Shown: piece after piece, positions 1-7,832 of the stretch | Layout: each line of letters starts with the position of its first letter | Numbering within the stretch: position 1 is the first letter of the stretch | DNA from: Bacteroidales bacterium | GTDB lineage: Bacteria > Bacteroidota > Bacteroidia > Bacteroidales > UBA932 | NCBI GenBank assembly: GCA_017437825.1 | Contig: JAFRXC010000087.1 | Location: 1 to 54,212, forward strand | Length of the DNA: 54,212 bases | Reading direction: 5' to 3' | Made by a program: the position numbers and the translations under genes | The notes under the pieces: generated by a model | The model's database searches: none | What the model saw: only the letters and a program-made list of their open reading frames with translations | What the model was told of the DNA's origin: nothing

Positions 1-584
1 CCGAGCTGCAGGTGGACGTCGCGATGCTGGTAGAGCCAGAGGAAATCATAGCCCTGGAGAAGCTGGTATGTGAACTCTGTGAAGGACATTCCCTCGGAGG
101 AGTCTCGGCTGAGGCGCTTCTTCACGGAGTCCTTGCTCATCATATAGTTGACTGTGATGAGCTTGCCTATGTCGCGGGTAAAGTTGATGAAAGTGTAGTC
201 TTTCATCCAGTCATAGTTGTTCACCAGCACTGCCTTGTTGGGGGCGTCAGAGTCGAAGTCCAGGAATCGTCCCAGCTGAGCCTTTATGCACTCTACGTTG
301 TGGGCGAGGGTTTCCTCGTCCAGCAGGTTTCTCTCCTGACTCTTCATGGAAGGGTCTCCAATCATTCCAGTAGCACCTCCCACAAGGGCTACGGGCTTGT
401 GTCCGCAGGCCTGGAAGTGCTTGAGTATCATTATGCTGACAAGGTGGCCTATGTGAAGGGAATCCCCGGTGGGGTCTATTCCCACGTATGCAGCGGCAGG
501 GCCTTTCATCAGTTCTTCCTCGGTGCCCGGCATAATGTCGTGGATCATCCCTCTCCACATAAGTTCCTGTACAAAATTCTTCAT
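1..584 (-). CDS. tyrS: Tyrosyl-tRNA synthetase, N-terminal part (cut by window edge)
   Basis: Class I aminoacyl-tRNA synthetase that activates tyrosine and charges tRNA-Tyr in the cytoplasm. Reading the reverse strand from ATG at 584 gives [20 protein letters not shown], then the [16 protein letters not shown] segment with the HIGH signature, [14 protein letters not shown] and the tyrosine-pocket region VNNYDWM. The 194 codons present cover about the first 45% of a normal TyrRS (about 430 residues); the KMSKS loop and S4 domain lie outside the window. A consensus -7 box sits 29 nt upstream, divergent from the next gene. No frameshift is seen. Identity is secure. Confidence 0.95.
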   Translation of the reverse strand, partial: MKNFVQELMWRGMIHDIMPGTEEELMKGPAAAYVGIDPTGDSLHIGHLVSIMILKHFQACGHKPVALVGGATGMIGDPSMKSQERNLLDEETLAHNVECIKAQLGRFLDFDSDAPNKAVLVNNYDWMKDYTFINFTRDIGKLITVNYMMSKDSVKKRLSRDSSEGMSFTEFTYQLLQGYDFLWLYQHRDVHLQL

Positions 585-613
585 ATCTGAATAGCGTTAA
601 ACTTGTTAGTCTG

Positions 614-621
614 CAAATTTA
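614..621 (-). promoter_or_regulatory. -7 box for tyrS
   Basis: TAAATTTG on the reverse strand fits the Bacteroidota TAnnTTTG consensus and lies 29 nt before the tyrS ATG. It is back-to-back with the forward promoter at 634-641. Confidence 0.6.
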
Positions 622-633
622 GTATAATAATTG

Positions 634-641
634 TATATTTG
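634..641 (+). promoter_or_regulatory. -7 box for the clostripain-like gene
   Basis: TATATTTG matches TAnnTTTG and ends 9 nt before the ATG at 651, so the predicted 5' leader is only a few bases. It also argues against the longer reading frame that begins at 603, upstream of this box. Confidence 0.55.
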
Positions 642-650
642 TGGATAGAA

Positions 651-1964
651 ATGAAGGGAAGATTCTTAATTATCCTGCTGGCAGCCTTGCTTGCAGTTTC
701 CTGCGAGGGCTGGTTCAATCCTGACAAAAAGAAGAGTTTTGACAGGGTTATGATTCTGTATTCCGCCGGATGCAACTCGCTCAACAGCAGTATGCTGGAG
801 AATATAGAGGAACTCAAGTCCGGTTACATTCCTGGCAAGAAAGACAGCAGGGCGCTGGTGGTAATCAGCCACGCTGCAGCCGGATACCTGAAATATGAGC
901 CCAATACAAATCCCTATATAATAAGGTTGTATAAAGACAAAAAAAAGGGAGTCGTGGCAGACACCATAAAGACCGTTGAGGCTGGTAAGTTCCTTACCCA
1001 GCCCTCCGTGATGAAGGAAGTCCTGGGATATGTTAAGGACAACTTCAAGTCTGAGCATTACGGGATGGTCTTTTCTTCACACGCTACGGGATGGCTCCCT
1101 GAGGGATTCTACAACAATCCAAAGTCCAAGTCTTCAGGCGGCTCCGATGCCACCTGGCTGGCTCCAAGGAGGGAGATCCCTCTGCCGGAGGGGGCCGTGC
1201 TCTATTACGAGCCCGAACAGGATGAGGGCGCCCCGCAGGTCAAGTCCATAGGTGAGGAAGATACCAAGTACGAGGGCACCAAGATCTCCTACGAGTTAAG
1301 CCTTTCCGATTTCGCTTCCAGCATCCCCATGCACCTGGATTACCTTATTTTCGACGCCTGCCTTATGGGATGCGTAGAGGTGGCTTACGAACTGCGCGGC
1401 GTCTGCGACAAAATAGCGTTCTCGCCTGCCGAGATTCTCGAGTACGGCTTCAGGTACGAGACCATAGCCTCCCAGCTTCTGGAGAGAGAATCCGACGTCT
1501 ACAGCGCCTGCAGGGACTATTTCGACAAGTATGACAAGCAGACTGACCAGTACCTTCGTTCGGCCACCATCACCCTGGTGGACTGCACCAAGATGGACAG
1601 GCTGGCTTCTCTCTGCAAGGATCTTGTTTCTGCATACCGCATAGACCTTGCGGGGGTCAACCCTTCCGAGGTCCAGCAGTATTACCGTTCCTACCACCAC
1701 TGGTTCTATGACCTTGAAGACATATTTGTAAAGGCAGGAATTTCCGATACTGAGAAGAACAATTTGAAGAACGCAGTTGACGCCTGCATCCTTTACAAAG
1801 CGGCCACTCCCACATTCCTTCTTTACAAAACCGGGGGAGGCAGCGGTTTCAAAATAGAGACTTATTCTGGTTTCAGCATGTACCTTCCGTGCAACGGAAG
1901 CGACTATCTTGACAATTATTACAAGTCATTGGCCTGGAATAAGGCCACAGGCCTTGTGCAATAA
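651..1964 (+). CDS. Clostripain-family (C11) cysteine peptidase lipoprotein
   Basis: Predicted surface or periplasmic cysteine peptidase of the clostripain/C11 family, which cleaves after basic residues. The 437-residue product starts with a lipoprotein signal (MKGRFLIILLAALLAVSCEG, lipid Cys at 18). The family dyad is visible: His about 144 in FSSHATGW and Cys about 237 in FDACLMGC. The start at 651 is chosen because a -7 box precedes it and it opens the signal peptide; the frame extends upstream to 603 but would cross the promoter. Monocistronic, divergent from tyrS. C11 enzymes are often self-activated by internal cleavage; the substrate here is unknown. Confidence 0.88.
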   Translation: MKGRFLIILLAALLAVSCEGWFNPDKKKSFDRVMILYSAGCNSLNSSMLENIEELKSGYIPGKKDSRALVVISHAAAGYLKYEPNTNPYIIRLYKDKKKGVVADTIKTVEAGKFLTQPSVMKEVLGYVKDNFKSEHYGMVFSSHATGWLPEGFYNNPKSKSSGGSDATWLAPRREIPLPEGAVLYYEPEQDEGAPQVKSIGEEDTKYEGTKISYELSLSDFASSIPMHLDYLIFDACLMGCVEVAYELRGVCDKIAFSPAEILEYGFRYETIASQLLERESDVYSACRDYFDKYDKQTDQYLRSATITLVDCTKMDRLASLCKDLVSAYRIDLAGVNPSEVQQYYRSYHHWFYDLEDIFVKAGISDTEKNNLKNAVDACILYKAATPTFLLYKTGGGSGFKIETYSGFSMYLPCNGSDYLDNYYKSLAWNKATGLVQ

Positions 1965-1975
1965 ATTATTTTTCC

Positions 1976-1983
1976 TAAATTTG
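1976..1983 (+). promoter_or_regulatory. -7 box for rplY-pth
   Basis: TAAATTTG just after the clostripain-like gene. It predicts a transcript with a structured leader of about 85 nt before rplY. Confidence 0.6.
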
Positions 1984-1996
1984 CGCCCGCATTAAC

Positions 1997-2046
1997 AAAA
2001 GCCCCGAGGCTTTTTGGTGCAATGGGTCCCCGGCCTGACTGGGGAT
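1997..2046 (+). promoter_or_regulatory. Structured 5' leader of rplY (two hairpins)
   Basis: Two stem-loops lie between the -7 box and rplY. The first pairs AAAAGCC (1997-2003) with GGCTTTT (2008-2014) around a CCGA loop and is terminator-like. The second pairs TCCCCGG (2027-2033) with CTGGGGA (2039-2045), with one G-U pair. CCCC in the first hairpin (2002-2005) could instead pair with GGGG of the second (2041-2044), giving mutually exclusive folds. Autoregulation by L25 is inference only. Confidence 0.4.
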
Positions 2047-2073
2047 GAGTAACACTTTTTAAAACTTTTTGAA

Positions 2074-2658
2074 ATGCAGCATTTTTCACTTAAGGGCCAG
2101 GTTCGCCAGGTCTCAAACAAAGCCGCCATCAAGGCTTTCCGCCGTCAGGGACTCGTTCCTTGCAATCTTTACGGAAACGGAGTAAACAACGTACTTTTCA
2201 CAGTTGACGCCAAGGAGCTCAAGGGTCTTACCAATACCCCTGCTTCATTCATCGTAGACCTTGCACTGGACAACGGACAGGCATTCACGGCAGTTCTTCA
2301 CGAGCTTCAGTTCCATCCGATTTCAGACGACTGCCTTCACGTAGATTTCCTTGCAGTTACCGCTGACAAGCCGGTTGCAATTGATGTTCCCGTGGCAATT
2401 ACCGGACACTCCATCGGTGTACGCCAGGGTGGTAAGTTCATCCAGAGGAGCCGCACGCTTCGCGTCAGCGGTCTTATGGACGCTATTCCAGACGAGCTTC
2501 CGATAGATATCACCAACCTTGGCCTTGACAAGGCTATCCGCGCAGCTGACCTCCAGTTCGACGGCATCAACATCGTTTCCAACAAGGGAACCGTCGTATG
2601 CATGGTCAAGAGCACACGTAACTCTGCCGCTGCCGCAGCAGCTGAGGCAACCGAGTAA
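2074..2658 (+). CDS. rplY: 50S ribosomal protein L25/Ctc
   Basis: 5S rRNA-binding protein of the large subunit, in the long CTC (general stress) form with an N-terminal L25 beta-barrel (about 1-95) and a C-terminal TL5-like domain (about 96-180). Features include the LVPCNLYGNG segment, HELQFHPISDDCLHVDF and VPVAITGHSIGVRQGG. The 194-residue length is normal for the CTC form. The C-terminus is a low-complexity alanine tail (NSAAAAAAEATE). It is cotranscribed with pth, which starts 2 nt after its stop; the rplY-pth pairing is conserved in bacteria. The leader is structured (see separate entry). Confidence 0.95.
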   Translation: MQHFSLKGQVRQVSNKAAIKAFRRQGLVPCNLYGNGVNNVLFTVDAKELKGLTNTPASFIVDLALDNGQAFTAVLHELQFHPISDDCLHVDFLAVTADKPVAIDVPVAITGHSIGVRQGGKFIQRSRTLRVSGLMDAIPDELPIDITNLGLDKAIRAADLQFDGINIVSNKGTVVCMVKSTRNSAAAAAAEATE

Positions 2659-2660
2659 TC

Positions 2661-3281
2661 ATGTTGTTCGGGCGCCGGAATAAGTCCGATGGGGACTCCG
2701 TGAACTTTTTGGTCGCGGGTCTCGGAAACATCGGGCCGGAGTATGCCCTCACAAGGCACAACATGGGCTTTATGATACTGGATTCCTGGGCACAGGAGTC
2801 CGGTATCGTTTTTTCTCCGGGCAGGTACGGTTCAACTGCCCAGATGTCCTACAAGGGTCGCAAGATATATCTTCTCAAGCCCTCCACCTATATGAACCTG
2901 AGCGGGAATGCGGTGCGTTACTGGCAGCGAAAGTACAAGATACCCCTTTCCAACCTGATAGTGATCTGCGACGACATCAATCTTCCATTCGGGACTATGC
3001 GCCTGCGCAAAGGCGGAAGTGCCGGAGGTCACAACGGACTCGAGCACATAGAGCTCTGTCTCGGAACCAAGGAATACGCCAGGATACGTCTGGGCATAGG
3101 TAAGGACTTCGAACAGGGGGGGCAGATTGACTATGTCCTCGGCCGGCTTTCCGACCAGGAACTTGCTCAGATACCGGAAATGGCGGCCAGAGTGTTGCAG
3201 GGAATAAGGGAATTCTGCACCGTGGGAGCCGACTTTGCGATGAACACGCTGAATATTAGGCCCGGAAAAGCAAATATTTAA
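2661..3281 (+). CDS. pth: Peptidyl-tRNA hydrolase
   Basis: Releases peptides from peptidyl-tRNA that drops off ribosomes, recycling tRNA. The family signatures are clear: FLVAGLGNIGPEY, TRHNMGF with the catalytic His, YLLKPSTYMNLSG, and VICDDINLPFG followed by RKGGSAGGHNGLEHI. The product is 206 residues; about 15 residues (MLFGRRNKSDGDSVN) precede the usual start, a modest extension. Second gene of the rplY operon. A downstream in-frame start giving a shorter form is not obvious, so the ATG at 2661 is used. Confidence 0.95.
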   Translation: MLFGRRNKSDGDSVNFLVAGLGNIGPEYALTRHNMGFMILDSWAQESGIVFSPGRYGSTAQMSYKGRKIYLLKPSTYMNLSGNAVRYWQRKYKIPLSNLIVICDDINLPFGTMRLRKGGSAGGHNGLEHIELCLGTKEYARIRLGIGKDFEQGGQIDYVLGRLSDQELAQIPEMAARVLQGIREFCTVGADFAMNTLNIRPGKANI

Positions 3282-3376
3282 GGTTTTTGCAAAAATCTTG
3301 TTGTTTTTTTTGTAACGATTTCATATATTGCAAGTTGGAAAAGAAATCTATCGAAAACCATTAAATAATTTGTTTT

Positions 3377-3553
3377 ATGAAAAAACTTGTAGCTAAAATC
3401 AAAGAAGAGATCGCAGCTTTTGAGGTAAACGCTGAGGCTCAGGTAGTTAAGGGAAACAAAGCTGCTGGCGCTCGCGCCCGTAAGGCTGCTCTTGCCCTCA
3501 TGAAAGACCTTAAGGAATTCCGCAAGGTTTCTGTTGAGGAAGCTAAGAAGTAA
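3377..3553 (+). CDS. Histone H1-like small basic protein (Hc1 family)
   Basis: A 58-residue Lys/Ala-rich protein, short enough to be missed by a 60-residue cut-off. It reads MKKLVAKIKEEIAAFEVNAE, then GNKAAGARARKAAL and ends in KVSVEEAKK. The GNKAAGARAR core and overall length match the small Bacteroidota proteins of the Hc1/histone-H1 family, presumed nucleoid-associated. It has its own upstream region (3282-3376, A/T-rich, with a poor TATATTG match to the -7 box) and a strong terminator downstream at 3630-3661. DNA binding is inferred from charge and family only. Confidence 0.85.
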   Translation: MKKLVAKIKEEIAAFEVNAEAQVVKGNKAAGARARKAALALMKDLKEFRKVSVEEAKK

Positions 3554-3580
3554 TTTTTTTTTTACAAGTATGCAACGTTT

Positions 3581-3620
3581 CTAAAACCGACTGCATCAAT
3601 AGAGTAGGTTTAGGTTTTAG
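3581..3620. repeat. 8-bp inverted repeat downstream of the Hc1-like gene
   Basis: CTAAAACC (3581-3588) and GGTTTTAG (3613-3620) form a perfect inverted repeat around a 24-nt loop, 28 nt after the stop codon and upstream of the terminator. The loop does not resemble those of the long repeats at 49441 and 54163. Confidence 0.45.
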
Positions 3621-3629
3621 TACACGTCT

Positions 3630-3661
3630 AAAGGTCGGCAGCCGTGATGGCGCCGGCCTTT
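3630..3661 (+). terminator. Intrinsic terminator of the Hc1-like gene
   Basis: AAAGGTCGGC (3630-3639) pairs with GCCGGCCTTT (3652-3661), ten pairs with one G-U, 12-nt loop, followed by a T-rich run (TTGCTTTTTG). Confidence 0.75.
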
Positions 3662-3690
3662 TGCTTTTTGTACGATTATTGCTATTTTTG
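3659..3690 (+). promoter_or_regulatory. Promoter of the M6 protease operon
   Basis: -33 element TTTTG (3659-3663), 19-bp spacer, -7 box TATTTTTG (3683-3690). The -33 element overlaps the T-run of the preceding terminator. The start codon follows 24 nt after the box. Confidence 0.6.
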
Positions 3691-3714
3691 GTATAGCAAA
3701 TAAGTGCGTGTAAG

Positions 3715-5778
3715 ATGAGATTTAAACCTGTCCTGACAGCAGTCCTGCTGATGTGCCTCTGTGCTGCAGCAAGCGCCGTCCCCGCAAAGAGGGGAGTGCT
3801 GCGCCTTGCCCAGCCGGACGGTTCCGTCCTCAAGGTCAGGATCGTAGGTGACGAATACTCCCATTTGGTATATACACAGGACGGCTCCGCCATAAAGATT
3901 GGCCGGGACGGCTTTTACCGTTATGCCAGGCTGGATGCTTCAGGCAAAGTGGAATCTACGGACTTCATTGCCGGGAAGCCTGCGCCGCAGGACATCATCT
4001 CGTCGAGTCACTCCGTCCCGGTAAGCATAGTCTCAAAGGCGGCAAAGCAGAATCGTCTGCGCCTTATGATGAAGTCTCGCACGCGCGCAGATGAGCGGGA
4101 AGAAGACGCCAGCAAGATGGTTCTGGTGATGCCGGTCCAGTTCCAGGACCTCGAGTTCAAGTTCCAGACCTCCGATATGGAGGCTCTCCTCACAAATGCA
4201 AAGCGGTATTACGACGACCAGGTAGGCGAGAAGATGGACATCATTTTCCAGCTGGCGCCTGTGGTTACCGTCTCCAAGGGATACGCATATTACGGGGAGG
4301 ATGACGCTGACGGCATTGACAGAAGGCCGCAGGAGGCTGTCCAGGAAGCCGTGAACCTGCTGGACGACCAGGTGGATTTCTCACAGATAGAGTCCCTGTT
4401 CATGCTTTACGCGGGAGGAAACCCCAGCGACGGCAGCGCCGACGACGACCATATCTGGCCTCATAGGATGTCTGCTCTCAGCATCAGCACCCAGGAGAAG
4501 ACTTTCAGCAGCTACGCCTCCTCTTCTGAACTCATTTCAAGCGAGAATACCGGCAGGGCCATCTTTACCGGAATAGGCCCCGTATGTCACGAATTCGGCC
4601 ACGAGCTGGGCCTCCAGGATATGTACGACTCCGACTATGAGGCCAGCGGCGGCTATTCCGAGGGCCTCTGGTACAGCACTTCTCTTATGGACGGCGGATG
4701 CTATAACGACAACACCAATACTCCTCCCTGTCTCAACGCCATAGAGCTGGACCAGCTGGGAATAATAGAGCCTGAAGTTTTGGCAGTAGGTGACTATGTG
4801 CTGAGGCCACTTTCCGAGAAGAAGCGCTTCCTGCGTATGGACACTGACAATCCAGGGGAGTATTTCCTTTTCGAGTGCAGGGCGGCAAGCGGATGGGACC
4901 AGTATATGGGCAGCTATGGCGGGTTTGTAGGCAGCGGCCTGCTGATTTATCACGTGGACAGGTCCGTGAATGCCGCCGGATACTCCCAGCAACAGGACAG
5001 GATCCTGTCCGCTGCCCAGAGATGGGTCTTCAACGAGGTGAACAACAATCCGGCATACCAGTGTGCGGATCTTCTGGAGGCATATCCTGCGGCAAACAAC
5101 ATATCAGAGATTTTCTTCCCCAACAGCAACCTGAACGAGTTCTCCGCGACCTCTCTCCAACCATTCAAGTTCAGGGACGGCCAGCCTTCGCCATTGTCCC
5201 TGATGAACATTAAGAAGAGCGGTACTTCCATCACTTTCACCGTAGCCGGTCCTATCGTGATGGATGTGCAGGATGTTCACCAGGACGCCTTCATACTTAA
5301 CTGGCATACAGACCTGAATGCATTCAAGGACGTGACAGCCAAGCTCGAGCTGGAGACTCCGGACGAGACATTCACCTATTTGGTGCCTCCTTATGAGAGC
5401 GGCAAGTATTCGTATACTTTCGAAGGTCTCAAGCCCAGGACCAAATACACCTTCACCCTTTCTTACGACGTAGACGCTGACGTGGACACCTCCGTTTCAT
5501 CCTCATTCACCACCAAGGCTTACAACGGATATCCGTATATTTATCTGAACGACACTTACAGGACCATCACGGGATATTTCACGGCTTCGTCCAAGATTCC
5601 GCTCAGGGTATATAACGTACCGGGAGTGTTGTCAGTTAGCTGGACCCTGGACGGGAAACCCATAAGCTGCGGCCCTGACGGGTACTATCATTTCCTCAAG
5701 GGCGGCCTGCTGAAAGCGGTGGTGAACTATGAAGACGGTTCCAGGGAAATCATAACCAAACAGGTTAATTACAAATGA
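3715..5778 (+). CDS. Secreted M6-family (immune inhibitor A-like) metalloprotease
   Basis: Zinc metalloprotease exported by an N-terminal signal peptide (MRFKPVLTAVLLMCLCAAAS, cleavage near residue 22). An N-terminal prodomain-like region (about 25-110) precedes the M6 domain. The metzincin-type motif HEFGHELGLQD (H292, E293, H296, D302) supplies zinc ligands and the catalytic Glu. After about residue 510 there is a fibronectin type III-like domain (YTFEGLKPRTKYTFTLSYDV) and a small C-terminal domain. Length 687. The last 4 nt overlap the start of the next gene (ATGA), so the two are translationally coupled. Substrate unknown; extracellular protein degradation is likely. Confidence 0.87.
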   Translation: MRFKPVLTAVLLMCLCAAASAVPAKRGVLRLAQPDGSVLKVRIVGDEYSHLVYTQDGSAIKIGRDGFYRYARLDASGKVESTDFIAGKPAPQDIISSSHSVPVSIVSKAAKQNRLRLMMKSRTRADEREEDASKMVLVMPVQFQDLEFKFQTSDMEALLTNAKRYYDDQVGEKMDIIFQLAPVVTVSKGYAYYGEDDADGIDRRPQEAVQEAVNLLDDQVDFSQIESLFMLYAGGNPSDGSADDDHIWPHRMSALSISTQEKTFSSYASSSELISSENTGRAIFTGIGPVCHEFGHELGLQDMYDSDYEASGGYSEGLWYSTSLMDGGCYNDNTNTPPCLNAIELDQLGIIEPEVLAVGDYVLRPLSEKKRFLRMDTDNPGEYFLFECRAASGWDQYMGSYGGFVGSGLLIYHVDRSVNAAGYSQQQDRILSAAQRWVFNEVNNNPAYQCADLLEAYPAANNISEIFFPNSNLNEFSATSLQPFKFRDGQPSPLSLMNIKKSGTSITFTVAGPIVMDVQDVHQDAFILNWHTDLNAFKDVTAKLELETPDETFTYLVPPYESGKYSYTFEGLKPRTKYTFTLSYDVDADVDTSVSSSFTTKAYNGYPYIYLNDTYRTITGYFTASSKIPLRVYNVPGVLSVSWTLDGKPISCGPDGYYHFLKGGLLKAVVNYEDGSREIITKQVNYK

Positions 5779-6188
5779 GAAAAGTACTGAACATATTGCT
5801 CTGCGTCGTTGTCGCATTATCTGTTGTCTGCTGCCACGGCAGGAACGGGTATGACAGGGACTTTCTGGAGTCTGATACCATTTCCCTTACTGTGAACAGG
5901 GAAAAGGTGTTCGAGTACGACCCTTTTACCTGTCAGCTGGGCTACAACGACGCCAAGCGGGAGTTCAGGGTCAGCACTGACAATATGTCGGACTATTTCA
6001 TAGTTACCCTCTCCAAGATTCCCACTTCCAAGGACGACCAGGTTACTGGAAGCATAACCTGGACGGGACCGGACTACACCAGAGACCTTAAGAATCTGAG
6101 TTTCAATACTGTAAAGGTAGAGCACGGAAAGATATGGCTCTGGAACCAGGCTAACAAGCTTGCCGTGATAATCCCCGTTATGGACTAG
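5775..6188 (+). CDS. Small hypothetical lipoprotein, coupled to the M6 protease
   Basis: A 137-residue protein with a hydrophobic leader and a lipobox-like LSVVCC around residues 15-20, so probably lipid-anchored. The mature part is beta-rich with no domain I recognise (EYDPFTCQLGY, SKDDQVTGSITWTGPDY). Its ATG overlaps the protease stop, which suggests it acts with the protease, perhaps as an inhibitor or surface partner; that is inference from coupling only. Its 3' end overlaps the convergent HhH gene by 11 nt. Confidence 0.7.
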   Translation: MRKVLNILLCVVVALSVVCCHGRNGYDRDFLESDTISLTVNREKVFEYDPFTCQLGYNDAKREFRVSTDNMSDYFIVTLSKIPTSKDDQVTGSITWTGPDYTRDLKNLSFNTVKVEHGKIWLWNQANKLAVIIPVMD

Positions 6189-7119
6189 CTATCCGGCATC
6201 GGGCCAGTTTGGGTCCTTTTTCTGCGTCCAGTATACCTGCTTTCAAAAGATTCTCCACTGTCCATTGTTCCTTGGGGCTGTTTTCCCTGAACAGGATTAT
6301 TGCGTGCGCCGAGTGCCTGTCCAGGTACGGGTGCTCCTGTAGTTCTTCTTCGGACAAGGTCCATAGGGGATATGGCGCGCTGTCGCCCACTTCTATGAGG
6401 TCAATCAGGCCGTCAAGTCTCTCCTGCCCGAAATTCCAGATATCCAGCAGCTGCTCAGGGAATGAATACCCCTGCAGCTCCTCTCTGTATTCCACCATCT
6501 TGGCGGCATAGTACGGGCCGATGCCGGGCAGCTGGTCGAATGCGGTGGAGTCGGCGGCGTTTATGTCCAGCGACGGAATCCGGATGAAAGGTTCCAGACG
6601 CCGATATACTGAATCTGCCACAACGAAGGATTTGGCAAAGTCTGACGGGCGGTGGAAGCGTCCTCCCGCCTGGCGGTAGTTGAGGATGCTCTGTGCCTGC
6701 TTGAGGCTGAATCCCAGCCGCTGGAGGTCTTCCAGGGTGGCCGTATTGGGGTCGAAGGGGAAGGATTCATAGCTGCGCCGGGCGTATTTCTCCACGACCT
6801 CCTCCCTGACGGCGGAGGTCCGGGAGGAGGCCTTGGCAGACTCATCCGTCATGGCCGGCTCTGACCGGCCATCTGAGATTCCCGGTCCCTGCCGGGAATG
6901 ACGTGAATCCTCCTGCCGGTAATGACGTGAATCCTCCTGCCGGGAATGACCAGAAGAAGGCCGGGAATGACCTGCGTTGCCCTCCTGCGCCACGATGGCC
7001 TCGACCGACGCCTGATGTATGAACAGCGCGGCCTGGTAACCTATAATCAAAAATGCAAGTGAGATTGCTCCTGTCTTGAATGCGGCTGAGAATTTACCGC
7101 TGGATCCTTTCTGTTTCAT
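6178..7119 (-). CDS. ComEA-like helix-hairpin-helix DNA-binding protein, membrane anchored
   Basis: A 313-residue protein with one N-terminal membrane segment (AISLAFLIIGYQAALFI, about 18-34), a low-complexity linker, and three successive HhH-type regions starting about FPFDPNTATLEDLQRLGFS, LDINAADSTAFDQLPGIGP and PLWTLSEEELQEHPYLDRHS. HhH modules bind duplex DNA non-specifically; ComEA proteins use them in DNA uptake, though most Bacteroidales are not shown to be competent. The start at 7119 has a good AGGAGA upstream and overlaps rsmI by 26 nt; an earlier start at 7173 would overlap by 80 nt. The linker contains an in-frame expansion of a palindromic DNA repeat (6851-6970). Confidence 0.82.
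   Translation of the reverse strand: MKQKGSSGKFSAAFKTGAISLAFLIIGYQAALFIHQASVEAIVAQEGNAGHSRPSSGHSRQEDSRHYRQEDSRHSRQGPGISDGRSEPAMTDESAKASSRTSAVREEVVEKYARRSYESFPFDPNTATLEDLQRLGFSLKQAQSILNYRQAGGRFHRPSDFAKSFVVADSVYRRLEPFIRIPSLDINAADSTAFDQLPGIGPYYAAKMVEYREELQGYSFPEQLLDIWNFGQERLDGLIDLIEVGDSAPYPLWTLSEEELQEHPYLDRHSAHAIILFRENSPKEQWTVENLLKAGILDAEKGPKLARCRIASP
6851..6970 (-). repeat. Palindromic repeat cluster inside the HhH gene
   Basis: Two perfect 22-bp hairpins lie 5 nt apart: ATGGCCGG/CCGGCCAT (6851-6872) and ATTCCCGG/CCGGGAAT (6878-6899). CCGG(G/T)AATGA then recurs at 6892, 6916, 6940 and 6961, spaced 24, 24 and 21 bp, encoding repeated HSRQEDSR/HYRQEDSR octapeptides on the reverse strand. All spacings are multiples of 3, so the frame is kept. 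Confidence 0.8.
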
Positions 7120-7831
7120 TGTCTCTCTCCTCTGTCTCTCGTCCTCTGTTTTTTCTGTTGCCGAGACCGGCAACTACAATTACTATCTCGCCTTTGGGCT
7201 CGTGTGCGCGGAACCACCCGGCAACTTCTTCAAGGGTGCCCCTGACGTGTTCTTCGTGTATCTTGGAAATCTCCCGTGCGACGGAGCATTCCCTTCCAGC
7301 TCCGAAGTACTGGATAAACTGCTCCAGCGTCTTTACCAGCCTGAATGGCGACTCATAGAACACCATCGTGCGGGTTTCCTCGGCCAGTTGCTTCAGCAGG
7401 GTCTGGCGGCCCTTTTTCTGGGGAAGGAAGCCCTCGAAGCAGAAGCGGTCGCAGGGCAGTCCCGAAGAAACGAGCGCCGGAATGCAGGCCGTGGCTCCCG
7501 GGAGGGTCTCCACGGTGATGCCCTCCGCGGCGCAGGTGCGCGCCAGCAGGAATCCGGGATCGGAGATCCCCGGAGTGCCTGCGTCGCTTATCAGCGCCAC
7601 GTTGGCTCCGGCAAGTATCTTCTCTTTGATGAGGCCGGCGGTCTGGTGCTCGTTGAACTTGTGGTGTGACTGAAGCGGAACGTGGATGTCGTAGTGCTTC
7701 AGCAGCACGGAGCTGGTACGTGTGTCCTCGGCCAGGATGAGGTCTGCTTCTTTCAGGACCTCGACAGCCCTGAAAGTCATGTCAGACAGGTTCCCCACAG
7801 GCGTGGGAACTATGTACAGCTTGCCCGGCAT
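7094..7831 (-). CDS. rsmI: 16S rRNA 2'-O-ribose C1402 methyltransferase
   Basis: SAM-dependent tetrapyrrole-methylase-fold enzyme that 2'-O-methylates C1402 of 16S rRNA. Signatures visible are LYIVPTPVGNLSDMT, ADLILAEDTRTS, ALISDAGTPGISDPG and MVFYESPFRL. The C-terminus is an unusual charged tail (NRKNRGRETEERDNETERIQ). At 245 residues it is shorter than the enterobacterial enzyme (about 286) but in range for Bacteroidota. Middle gene of a reverse operon: it starts 1 nt after the upstream hypothetical and overlaps the HhH gene. Confidence 0.94.
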   Translation of the reverse strand: MPGKLYIVPTPVGNLSDMTFRAVEVLKEADLILAEDTRTSSVLLKHYDIHVPLQSHHKFNEHQTAGLIKEKILAGANVALISDAGTPGISDPGFLLARTCAAEGITVETLPGATACIPALVSSGLPCDRFCFEGFLPQKKGRQTLLKQLAEETRTMVFYESPFRLVKTLEQFIQYFGAGRECSVAREISKIHEEHVRGTLEEVAGWFRAHEPKGEIVIVVAGLGNRKNRGRETEERDNETERIQR

Positions 7832-7832
7832 C

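Noticed and set aside
12-590. Forward open frame of 192 codons over the first 590 bases
   Set aside because: It is the antisense shadow of tyrS, which has clear TyrRS motifs on the reverse strand.
3554-3714. Possible tRNA or known riboswitch in the gap after the Hc1-like gene
   Set aside because: No cloverleaf, acceptor stem or T-loop is visible; the gap holds an inverted repeat, a terminator and the next promoter.
6851-6970. CRISPR-like array
   Set aside because: Spacing is 21-24 bp between 10-bp repeats with no unique spacers of uniform length, and it is translated in frame.
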